Below, in pieces: positions 27,321 through 35,170 of a stretch of DNA of 38,925 bases. How positions within the stretch are numbered: the first letter of the stretch is position 1; the number at the start of each line of letters is the position of its first letter. The translations under genes and the position numbers were made by a program. The stretch comes from Gemmatimonadota bacterium (GTDB lineage: Bacteria > Gemmatimonadota > Gemmatimonadetes > Gemmatimonadales > GWC2-71-9), in the NCBI GenBank assembly GCA_025358055.1, contig JANYKV010000057.1, forward strand, positions 1 to 38,925, in the 5' to 3' direction. The notes under the pieces were generated by a model. The model saw only the letters and a program-made list of their open reading frames with translations. It searched no databases and was not told the origin of the DNA.

Positions 27321-28018
27321 GCCCACTCGAACTCCTCAAGGCAGAAGTCTGCCAGGCCAACCGGGATCTCGTCCGGCATGGTTTGGTGACGCTGACCTGG
27401 GGCAACGTCAGCGGTCTCAGTTCCGATCGTACCTGCTTCGTGATCAAGCCGAGTGGTGTGGCCTACGAGGCTCTTTCGCCCGACGATATGGTGGCCGTCG
27501 CGCGCGATGGCCGGGTGATCGAGGGCTCTCTTCGACCCTCCATAGATACGCCGATCCATGCGTGGCTCTATCGCGCATTCCCCGCTATCGGCGGCATTGC
27601 CCACACCCACAGCCCCTATGCGACGATGTTCGCTCAGGCCCGGCGCGAGATCCCCTGCCTGGGCACGACCCACGCGGACCACTTCGCGAGCGCGATCCCC
27701 GTCACGCGAGCATTGACACCCGACGAGGTCGCGTCGGACTACGAGGACAACACCGGCCGCGTCATCGTCGAGCGATTCGGATCGATTGACCCGGTGGCGA
27801 TCCCGGGTGTGCTGGTGGCCGGCCATGCGCCGTTTGCCTGGGGACCGGACGCCGCCGGTTCGCTCGAGAATGCCGTAGCGATGGAAGCCATCGCGCGGAT
27901 GGCGCACGGCACCCTTGCCTTGGGTGGAACCCTCACTCTCGAACCGTACATCCTCGCGAAGCATCACGAACGAAAGCATGGCGCCCGTGCGTACTACGGC
28001 CAGCCTCCGCTTCCCTGA
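27317..28018 (+). CDS. araD: L-ribulose-5-phosphate 4-epimerase
   Basis: Converts L-ribulose-5-P to D-xylulose-5-P by a retro-aldol reaction using a divalent metal. The 233-aa class II aldolase-fold protein matches E. coli AraD in length. The motifs LVTLTWGNVSGLSSDR, IKPSGVAYEALSPDDMV and SIDTPIHAWLYRAFP are followed by the metal site AHTHSPYATMFAQA (His96, His98), GTTHADHF and GHAPFAWG (His170), aligning with His95/97/171 of E. coli. ATG 27317 overlaps the araB stop; the open frame upstream is a shadow of araB. The product enters the pentose phosphate pathway through the tkt/tal pair at 6.3-9.5 kb. Confidence 0.95.
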   Translation: MSPLELLKAEVCQANRDLVRHGLVTLTWGNVSGLSSDRTCFVIKPSGVAYEALSPDDMVAVARDGRVIEGSLRPSIDTPIHAWLYRAFPAIGGIAHTHSPYATMFAQARREIPCLGTTHADHFASAIPVTRALTPDEVASDYEDNTGRVIVERFGSIDPVAIPGVLVAGHAPFAWGPDAAGSLENAVAMEAIARMAHGTLALGGTLTLEPYILAKHHERKHGARAYYGQPPLP

Positions 28019-28033
28019 TCGGAGAAGGAATCC

Positions 28034-29545
28034 ATGCCCATCGCCCGAAAGATCAAGCTCGGCTTTATTCCATCCAATCGCGGATTCTTCTCGAAGGAAT
28101 TGGCCGCGAAGATGCGCGACCAAACCATTGAAGTCATGCACGCATTGGGCATCGAAGTGGTGGTGCCCACTCCGGAACAAACGAAGGTTGGGTGTGTGGA
28201 AACCCGTGAAGAGGCCGAGTTGACCGCTGAGCTCTTTCGGCAGGAAAAGGTCCACGGCATCCTCGTCGGCGCGGTGAACTTCGGCGAGGAACAAGGCGTT
28301 GCGTGGTGCGTGAAGAAGGCGGCGTTGGATGTGCCGATCATGATTTACGCTTGCCAAGAAGAAGAACCGCTCACCATGACCACCAAGCGCCGGGACAGCT
28401 TCTGCGGTTTGCTGTCGATCGGGGAAGTGCTCCGCCAAATCGGGGCTGCCTACACCGTCGCCCAACGGCCGGTCTGCTTTCCAACCGACCCTTCCTTTCG
28501 GATCGATCTCGATTTCTTCGTTCGCCTCTGCCGCGTAGTGCATGGCTTGCAGAACGCGCGGTACGGCCAGATCGGCGCCCGGCCCGATGCTTTCTGGACC
28601 TGTCGCTTCAACGAGAAGCAGCTGCAACGGATGGGACCGACGGTGGTCACGCTCGACCTTTCGGAGGCCATTGGTGGCGCCAATCGAATCGCGGAGGACG
28701 ATCCGGACCTCCCTCGGGTGGTGCGGTCCATCCAAGGGTATGCCGATACGTCGGCCATCAAGCAGTTGAGCGTCGTCAAGAGCGCCAGGTTCGAACTCTT
28801 TCTCCGTCGCTGGGCCAAAGCCAATGCCATCGATGCATTCGGGATTCAATGCTGGACCAGCATCCAGGCCAACTATGGGGTCTGTTCCTGCACCACGATG
28901 AGCCGGTTCGGCAACGAAGGCGTCCCCTCCGCTTGCGAAGCCGACATCATGGGCACGCTCTCGATGCATGCGGCCATGCTTGCGAGTGACTCGCCCGCCG
29001 GCTTGGCGGACTGGAACAACCTCCACAACAATGACGATGACCTGGTGAACGTCTGGCACTGCGGCGTCTTCCCGGCGGCGTTCGCGCAATCACGGGTGAA
29101 GCTCGGTGTGCAAGAGATCATCGCAAGCAGCGGCGCGGCTTCATACGACGACTCCGAAGGCACCATCGAGTTTGTCGCCAAGCCCAACCCGATTACGCTG
29201 TGCCGCATTACGCAAGACCCGGATGGGAGCCTCAAGGCCATCGTCGCCGAAGGAAAAATCGAAGACAACGATGCGGTCACGTTCGGATGCTATGGCTGGT
29301 GCCGGCTGCCGAATCTTCAGCGCCTCTATCGAGACGTCCTGCTCCAGCACTTCCCGCATCACGTCGCGATCACCCAGGGCCACGTGGGGAACGTGCTGTG
29401 GGAAGCATTGGGCAACTACTTCGGGATGAAGATGTATCACGCCACGCAAGACACTCCGGGCCTCTACTCCTCGAGGCTTCCTTTCGCGGGCGTTACGACA
29501 GTAAAGGGTGTGGAGATGACACCGGCGATGGTCGTCTCGGCCTAG
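28034..29545 (+). CDS. L-fucose isomerase-like enzyme, probable L-arabinose isomerase
   Basis: A 503-aa protein of the L-fucose/L-arabinose isomerase superfamily (COG2407-like), placed exactly where araA would be expected. It lacks the classical AraA N-terminus (FxxGSQHLYGxE). Instead it shows IKLGFIPSNRGFFSKELAAK, a VPTPEQTKVGCVETREEAE segment and the family core IQCWTSIQANYGVCSCTTM followed by SACEADIMGTLSMHA. Candidate metal ligands are Glu302, Asp304 and His450 (in QGHVGN), by analogy with FucI and AraA. A strong GGAGAAGGA precedes ATG 28034. Since araB and araD flank it and no other isomerase is present, L-arabinose to L-ribulose is the likely reaction. L-fucose or D-arabinose isomerisation is the alternative. 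Confidence 0.85.
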   Translation: MPIARKIKLGFIPSNRGFFSKELAAKMRDQTIEVMHALGIEVVVPTPEQTKVGCVETREEAELTAELFRQEKVHGILVGAVNFGEEQGVAWCVKKAALDVPIMIYACQEEEPLTMTTKRRDSFCGLLSIGEVLRQIGAAYTVAQRPVCFPTDPSFRIDLDFFVRLCRVVHGLQNARYGQIGARPDAFWTCRFNEKQLQRMGPTVVTLDLSEAIGGANRIAEDDPDLPRVVRSIQGYADTSAIKQLSVVKSARFELFLRRWAKANAIDAFGIQCWTSIQANYGVCSCTTMSRFGNEGVPSACEADIMGTLSMHAAMLASDSPAGLADWNNLHNNDDDLVNVWHCGVFPAAFAQSRVKLGVQEIIASSGAASYDDSEGTIEFVAKPNPITLCRITQDPDGSLKAIVAEGKIEDNDAVTFGCYGWCRLPNLQRLYRDVLLQHFPHHVAITQGHVGNVLWEALGNYFGMKMYHATQDTPGLYSSRLPFAGVTTVKGVEMTPAMVVSA

Positions 29546-29581
29546 CCGACCTCGGAACCGCCGCACAGCCTGGAGCTCGCT

Positions 29582-31360
29582 ATGGACGACGCCCTCACGC
29601 GGCGCGATTGGATCAAAGTGGTCGGGGTGACCGGCGCGAGCGCATTCTTGCCGCTCTCGCCGCCCGCCACAGTTGAGCCGGTGACTACGGACCCCATCAT
29701 CCCACTCCGTTCCAGCAGCGAGGTATTCCTGCCGCCCCGTGGCGGTGGCTTCATGAAATTCAGCTTCGACACGCCCGAACCATCCGTGGCATTCAATGGA
29801 CTTCGGTTCGGCTTTACGGTGTTTTCTCGGGAGAACACCTATCATCTCGATCAAGACCGGATGGCCGTCGAACCGACGGAAGCCGGTCTGCAATTAGTAT
29901 GTACGGGGTTTCGTTGGGCCGGCGGTCAAGAAGAGGCCGCGGGCCGTCTCGTCGCGGAGTTCAGAAGGAACGGCCCTTGGGTGGAATGGGACGTGGTTGC
30001 CGAGTTCTCGCAACCGATCAAGGCCGTGACATCCATCGTCCGAGGGCTGCCGCGCGGAAAAATCTCGAGCGGGGGGCATGCCCCCTTCGAACCCAACAAC
30101 GACGAGCTGCTCTTCGGATATCCGTTCAGTGGAGGCGACCTCTTCGGGGGCAACACCGCCCAGGGTATGGGGACGCCCCTAGTGATCGTGCAGAGCGCGG
30201 AACACGACTTTCATTTTCTCTCCTCCCTGGACGACCGCGTCCGCACCAAGCGGATCTATTTTCAACCCGGCGAGAAAGGATATCGCGTCGAAGCCATTCA
30301 CGAGACGGAAGGGTGGCTAAACCTGACCAAGGTCCAGGTACCGGCCTGGCGAATCGGCCGGGCGACGACCTTGGCCGCGGCGGTCCAGCCCCATTACCAG
30401 CACCTCGAACGGGCGTATAGCATCCCCCGGTGGGAGGTGCGGGAAGACGTCCCCGCTTGGCTCCGGAGCACCGCGCTAGTGGTGAGTCTTCACGGTATGC
30501 ACTACAGCGGGTACATCTTCAACACGTACCCTCGGATGCTCGAGATCCTCCGTTGGATCGCGCCGCAGATTCCGGCCGAGCGCGTCTTGGTGTTCATTCC
30601 GGCCTGGGACGGTCGGTACTACTGGGACTATCCCAACTACAGAGTCTCGGAACGGATGGGTGGCGAGACCGAATTCCGGCGCCTGATCCAGGAGGGGAAA
30701 AAGCTCGGGTTCCGATTCATGCCGATGTTCGGCGCCAATGCCGCAAACCGCCGCCTGCCGACTTATGCCGGCATTGCCGACGCGGCCACCGCCAAAGTGG
30801 ACGGCGATCGTTTCGACCTCAACTGGGTTGATTGGGACAACGACCGGCACCAGGAGGGCTGGCTGTCCTATATGAACCTCGGGGTCGAATCTTGGCGTCG
30901 GTGGCTCACCGAACGAATCGCGGATCTGATCGAACGGTTTGACGTCGACGCGTATTTCCTGGACATCATCGGCGGTTGGATCAACAATACCAAGGCAGAC
31001 ATGCACGAGGGCGCCCGCCAAATGGTGGCGGAACTCCGCGCCCGGTATCCGCACGTGCTCGCCTGCGGCGAATTTCACTACGACGCGTTGCTGGCGTTTA
31101 TTCCGTTCTATCACGTGTATTCGGAGTATGCGGTGCCATACTCCAGATCCTTCAGTCACCTCAGCCATCCAGCTCCGGGCCGAGGCAGCTCTGGTGTCCA
31201 CGAATCCGGGTTCTCGCCGTTTGACGCCAAGACGCTCTCGCTGACTCGACGTGATGGCCTTCTCCCGACCCTCACGGTCGTCGACGACACGTTCACAACC
31301 TATCGAGATCAAATGGGCGCCATCATCCGTGAGGCGCGCATTCGCGCCGGACTAACCTAG
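29582..31360 (+). CDS. Tat-exported putative glycoside hydrolase of unassigned family
   Basis: A 592-aa protein I cannot place in a named GH family. It begins with a twin-arginine signal (LTRRDWIKVVGVTGASAFL). Residues about 40-290 look like a beta-sandwich (RFGFTVFSREN, GPWVEWDVVAEFSQ, FLSSLDDRVRTKRIYF). About 295-560 look like a TIM barrel: VLVFIPAWDGRYYWDYP, LGFRFMPMFGANAANRR, VDWDNDRHQEGWLSYMNLG, then VDAYFLDIIGGW with Asp461 and VLACGEFHYDALL with Glu497. The YFLD strand and following CGE strand recall the nucleophile and acid of alpha-galactosidase-like barrels (DUF6259-type proteins have a comparable layout). GGAG six bases before ATG 29582 fixes the start. It sits between the isomerase and two arabinofuranosidases, so an arabinoside substrate is likely. 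The hydrolase assignment is inference. Confidence 0.6.
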   Translation: MDDALTRRDWIKVVGVTGASAFLPLSPPATVEPVTTDPIIPLRSSSEVFLPPRGGGFMKFSFDTPEPSVAFNGLRFGFTVFSRENTYHLDQDRMAVEPTEAGLQLVCTGFRWAGGQEEAAGRLVAEFRRNGPWVEWDVVAEFSQPIKAVTSIVRGLPRGKISSGGHAPFEPNNDELLFGYPFSGGDLFGGNTAQGMGTPLVIVQSAEHDFHFLSSLDDRVRTKRIYFQPGEKGYRVEAIHETEGWLNLTKVQVPAWRIGRATTLAAAVQPHYQHLERAYSIPRWEVREDVPAWLRSTALVVSLHGMHYSGYIFNTYPRMLEILRWIAPQIPAERVLVFIPAWDGRYYWDYPNYRVSERMGGETEFRRLIQEGKKLGFRFMPMFGANAANRRLPTYAGIADAATAKVDGDRFDLNWVDWDNDRHQEGWLSYMNLGVESWRRWLTERIADLIERFDVDAYFLDIIGGWINNTKADMHEGARQMVAELRARYPHVLACGEFHYDALLAFIPFYHVYSEYAVPYSRSFSHLSHPAPGRGSSGVHESGFSPFDAKTLSLTRRDGLLPTLTVVDDTFTTYRDQMGAIIREARIRAGLT

Positions 31361-31406
31361 TCACCGATCCTGCTCAAGGCTTTCTGTCCCCTATGGAGGG
31401 ATGCCA

Positions 31407-33299
31407 ATGAAGCGACGAGACCTACTCGCATCCACCGCGGCCCTGGCCGCGATGCCGTTTCGGACGTCGTTGCGTTGCTGGTGGCGCGACAAACCGACCC
31501 CCGCGGCCTTCCGGGTGATGCCGTTCGATCTCTCCCGTGTTCGCCTGCTTCCGGGCCCGTTTCTCGACGCGATGCAGGTGAATCGCCGCTTCATCATGAC
31601 TCAAGACCCGGATCGGCTGCTGCATATGTTCCGCCTAACGGCCGGGTTGCAATCGTCCGCCGAGCCATTGGGTGGGTGGGAAGCGCCGAACAACGAACTC
31701 CGCGGACACTTCGTCGGCCACTACCTCTCGGCCTGCGCTTTGCTGTCCGCCGGACTCGGTGACGCGGAAGTCAAAGCCCGAGGCGACCACATGGTCGCCG
31801 AGCTCGCCCGATGCCAGACGGCGCTAGGGACAGGATATCTGAGTGCGTTTCCCGAAGAACTCTTCGACCGACTCCGCGCGGACCGGTCCGTGTGGGCGCC
31901 GTGGTACACGGTGCACAAGATCATGGCCGGTCTCCTCGATATGCACGTGCACACGGGTAACACAGCGGCACTGGACGTCTTGAAGGGCATGGCGCGTTGG
32001 ACGGCCCGCTGGACCCAGCCGCTCGGGGAAGCCCACATGGCGCGTATCCTCGAGCGCGAGTACGGCGGAATGAACGACGTGTTGTACAACCTTGCCGCCG
32101 TCACCGGCAACGAAGAGTGGAGCGAAGTGGCCCATCGGTTCGATCACGAACGCGTGTTCGCTCCGCTCGCCGCTGGGCGTGATGAGCTCAAGGGCCTTCA
32201 CGTCAATACGACAATTCCCAAGATCATCGGCGCCGCGCGCCGATACGAGATTACAGCCGACCCTCGCTACAAGCGGATTGCGGAATACTTCTGGCGCGAC
32301 GTTACCGAGCGCCGGGCGTACTGCACGGGAGGCACCAGCAACGGCGAGAGCTGGAACACGGAGCCCGGCATACTCGCCGCGGAGCTGAGCGGCTACACCC
32401 AGGAATGCTGCGTGACCTACAACATGCTCAAACTCACACGCCATGTGTTCTCCTGGACCGCCGACCCGACGTGTGCAGATTATTACGAGCGCGCGCTCCT
32501 TAACGGAGTTTTGGGCACCCAGTCGCCCGAAGATGGCTCGAAGCTTTACTACGTGCCGTTGGGGTCCGGCTATTGGAAATTGTTCGGTACGCCGTTGCAG
32601 GACTATTGGTGCTGCACCGGTTCGGGAAGCGAATCGTTCGGAAACTTAGGGGACAGCATCTACTTCCACGACAATGATGGAGTCTACGTCAACCTTTTCA
32701 TCGCCTCCCAGCTGGACTGGCCCGAGAAGGGACTCAGGCTAACCCAGCAGACGCGATTCCCCGAGGAAGAGGGCACCACGTTGGTGGTAAGCGTTTCAAG
32801 GCCAACCGCCATGCGACTCCGTATTCGGGTGCCAACCTGGGCCACCCGTGGGGGGGCCGTGCTCCTCAACGGGCGAGCCGTCGACGGCTTCGCGGCACCG
32901 GGCGGGTATTTCGTCCTGAACCGTACCTGGCACCATGGTGACAAGATCGAAGTGTCCCTGCCCATGAATCTTCATCTCGAGACCATGCCCGACGATGGCG
33001 GGCTCCAGGCCATCATGTATGGGCCCGTGGTCCTCGCCGGACGGATGGGTAAGGAAGGGCTGACCTCCGAGATCATCCGGGCTGAGCCCACTAAGCCTCG
33101 CTCAATCCCGGAATACAAGCGTGAAGGACTGCCAACACCATCCCTCGTAGCCGCGCCGGCTGGACCTGAAGCATGGATTCACCGAGATACGACGTCGCCG
33201 CTCACGTTCCGTACTAGCGGACAAGCGAGGGACTTTGTGCTCGACCCCCTGTACCGGATTCTCGATGAGCGCTACAACGTGTACTGGCGGATGGCATAG
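31407..33299 (+). CDS. GH146/GH127-type beta-L-arabinofuranosidase, Tat-exported
   Basis: A 630-aa member of the former DUF1680 group, enzymes releasing beta-L-arabinofuranose with a zinc-bound cysteine nucleophile. The start is ATG 31407, six bases after GGAGGG (31395-31400), giving MKRRDLLASTAALAAM, a twin-arginine signal. The (alpha/alpha)6 domain contains GHYLSACALLSAG, PWYTVHKIMAGLLDMH, GGMNDVLYNLAAVTG and TGGTSNGESWN. The zinc/catalytic set is intact: TQECCVTYNMLKL (Glu333, Cys335) and DYWCCTGSGSESFGNLGDS (Cys402, Cys403), followed by VYVNLFIASQLDW and the beta-sandwich domains. The E-x-C...CC pattern with the TYNMLKL context is closer to GH146 than to HypBA1-type GH127. No lost active-site residue was seen. 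Confidence 0.9.
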   Translation: MKRRDLLASTAALAAMPFRTSLRCWWRDKPTPAAFRVMPFDLSRVRLLPGPFLDAMQVNRRFIMTQDPDRLLHMFRLTAGLQSSAEPLGGWEAPNNELRGHFVGHYLSACALLSAGLGDAEVKARGDHMVAELARCQTALGTGYLSAFPEELFDRLRADRSVWAPWYTVHKIMAGLLDMHVHTGNTAALDVLKGMARWTARWTQPLGEAHMARILEREYGGMNDVLYNLAAVTGNEEWSEVAHRFDHERVFAPLAAGRDELKGLHVNTTIPKIIGAARRYEITADPRYKRIAEYFWRDVTERRAYCTGGTSNGESWNTEPGILAAELSGYTQECCVTYNMLKLTRHVFSWTADPTCADYYERALLNGVLGTQSPEDGSKLYYVPLGSGYWKLFGTPLQDYWCCTGSGSESFGNLGDSIYFHDNDGVYVNLFIASQLDWPEKGLRLTQQTRFPEEEGTTLVVSVSRPTAMRLRIRVPTWATRGGAVLLNGRAVDGFAAPGGYFVLNRTWHHGDKIEVSLPMNLHLETMPDDGGLQAIMYGPVVLAGRMGKEGLTSEIIRAEPTKPRSIPEYKREGLPTPSLVAAPAGPEAWIHRDTTSPLTFRTSGQARDFVLDPLYRILDERYNVYWRMA

Positions 33300-33330
33300 T
33301 CGACGAAACCACGGGATCCGGAGACGACGA

Positions 33331-34986
33331 GTGAAGCAGACGAGACGGGAGTTCCTCCATGGCGCGGCCGTGGCAAGCGCTGCTCTGGCGATTGGTCCGC
33401 CCCACCCGCATTCACGAGCGGTGGACTCGGAGATCGAACTCATCCTAACGGAGCCGATCGGCACCATCGCACCGGAGATCTATGGTCATTTCGTCGAGCA
33501 TCTGGGCGGCGTGGTCTACGATGGAATCTGGGTCGGGGAAGGTTCGCGGATTCCAAATACGGGCGGCATCCGGCGGCAGCTGGTCGAGGCCTTCCGGAAA
33601 ATTCGGCCCTCGGTCATTCGCTGGCCTGGTGGCTGTTTTGCGGACCAGTACGATTGGCATGACGGCGTCGGCCCTCGGGCGGCTCGGCCGAAACGTACCA
33701 ATTTCTGGGTCGATGCTTCGGAATGGCCTGCCGGTGCCCGGCGCAATGGACCCCAGAGCTACGATTCGAATCAGTTCGGCACTCTCGAGTTCTCACGATT
33801 TTGCCGCCAAGTTGGGGCCCAACCTTACCTTGCTGCCAACCTGCGGAGCCTCCGGCCCCAAGATTTCTGGCGCTGGATCGAGTACTGCAATTCTCCGGCG
33901 AATTCCACCACCCTCGCCGCACAGCGCACCACCGAAGGCGAGCGGGAACCGCTCGGCATTCGTTTTTGGGGAGTGGGCAACGAATCATGGGGCTGCGGAG
34001 GAAACTTCCTTCCCGAAGACTACGCCATGGAGTTCCGCCGCTTTACCGCGTGGACGCCCGGCTATGGCAAAGACCTTTCGTTCATCGGCTCAGGACCCAA
34101 TGGTGGTGACCTGGAATGGACGCGGCGGTTCTTTGCGCGGGCTGCTGAACGCGGCGCGCTGTGGGCGATGTGGGGGTGGGGATTGCATCACTACGCTTGG
34201 AACACCCGGGGCGGGCGAGGCGATTGGGGGAAAGACAAAAGCGATGCGGTGCGCTTCAGCCCCAGCCAGTATTACGAGTTGCTCGCGGATGCCAACCGCG
34301 TCGAGTCACTCATCAAAGCCCACTGGCAGGTGATGGCGGAGTCGGATCCGAAGCACGCCATCAAGCTGGTGGTGGATGAATGGGGGGCTTGGCATGCGCC
34401 GGGCAGCGAGCCCTTCTCGGAGGCATTGTTCGGGCAACAGAGCACGATGCGTGACGCAGTCCTCGCCGGCCTGACGCTCGACACCTTTAATCGGCACGCC
34501 GACAAGGTGGCGATGGCCAACGTTGCCCAGCTCATTAACTGTTTGCAGTCGCTGTTTTTGGCCCACGAGGAGAAGTTCTGTGTAACCCCCACGTATCACG
34601 TTTTCGACCTGTACTCCTCGCACATGGGCGCCCAGTCCATTCGAACCGAGTTCTTAGGTCCCAGCATTTCCTTCGCCCATGACGATCAACGCGGCTCGTT
34701 GCCCGGCCTCGCGGGCTCCGCGTCGCTGAAGGAAAAGGCGTTGACACTCACCGTGACCAATCCAAGCTTGGATACGCCCCGCGAGGCCCGCATCACGGTG
34801 CGGGGTGGCCGCGTCCAAACCGCTAGCGCAACCGCGCTCTGGGCCAGGGAGGTGACGGCGCACAATCGGTTCGAGGAGCCTCGAGCAGTGGAACTGCGGC
34901 GCGCAGAGACCACCGTGCGCGAGGGAACCGTTGTCCACCTGTTCCCCCCCGCCTCGGTGACGAAATTCGCGATGGCGCTGGTTTAG
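33331..34986 (+). CDS. GH51 alpha-L-arabinofuranosidase, Tat-exported
   Basis: A 551-aa retaining arabinofuranosidase. GTG 33331, with GGAG seven bases upstream, starts KQTRREFLHGAAVASAALA, a textbook twin-arginine signal; upstream ATG codons lie in the preceding gene's frame shadow. The GH51 barrel shows IYGHFVEHLGGVVYDGIWVG, IRWPGGCFADQYDWHDGVG, LGIRFWGVGNESWGCGG (acid/base Glu218), LHHYAWN and LVVDEWGAWH (nucleophile Glu350). The C-terminal beta-sandwich follows to the end. Many characterised GH51 enzymes are cytoplasmic, so export is notable and fits a scheme in which arabinofuranose is released outside the inner membrane. It is the last gene of the regulator-araBD run; no strong terminator follows. 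Confidence 0.94.
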   Translation: MKQTRREFLHGAAVASAALAIGPPHPHSRAVDSEIELILTEPIGTIAPEIYGHFVEHLGGVVYDGIWVGEGSRIPNTGGIRRQLVEAFRKIRPSVIRWPGGCFADQYDWHDGVGPRAARPKRTNFWVDASEWPAGARRNGPQSYDSNQFGTLEFSRFCRQVGAQPYLAANLRSLRPQDFWRWIEYCNSPANSTTLAAQRTTEGEREPLGIRFWGVGNESWGCGGNFLPEDYAMEFRRFTAWTPGYGKDLSFIGSGPNGGDLEWTRRFFARAAERGALWAMWGWGLHHYAWNTRGGRGDWGKDKSDAVRFSPSQYYELLADANRVESLIKAHWQVMAESDPKHAIKLVVDEWGAWHAPGSEPFSEALFGQQSTMRDAVLAGLTLDTFNRHADKVAMANVAQLINCLQSLFLAHEEKFCVTPTYHVFDLYSSHMGAQSIRTEFLGPSISFAHDDQRGSLPGLAGSASLKEKALTLTVTNPSLDTPREARITVRGGRVQTASATALWAREVTAHNRFEEPRAVELRRAETTVREGTVVHLFPPASVTKFAMALV

Positions 34987-35170
34987 GGCACCGAGGTGCG
35001 GCTGACTCGCCACACCCGCCCGATGAAACGCGACACCGTTGGCAGGTTCCAAGCAAACGCTCCTGATCTACCGTCCGTCCCGCGACGTTCGAGTGGCCAG
35101 GCGCATCTCATCGATTGACTACCAGCGGCGACCGTTTCGAATCCGAATCCACGATTGAAAGAGCCTCCCC

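Noticed and set aside
27263-29089. 608-codon minus-strand open frame over araD and the isomerase
   Set aside because: Antisense shadow of two well-supported genes; arginine/histidine-rich with no domain.
34987-35004. Terminator after GH51 (GCACC-GA-GGTGC)
   Set aside because: Five-bp stem with a two-base loop is too tight and has no T-run.
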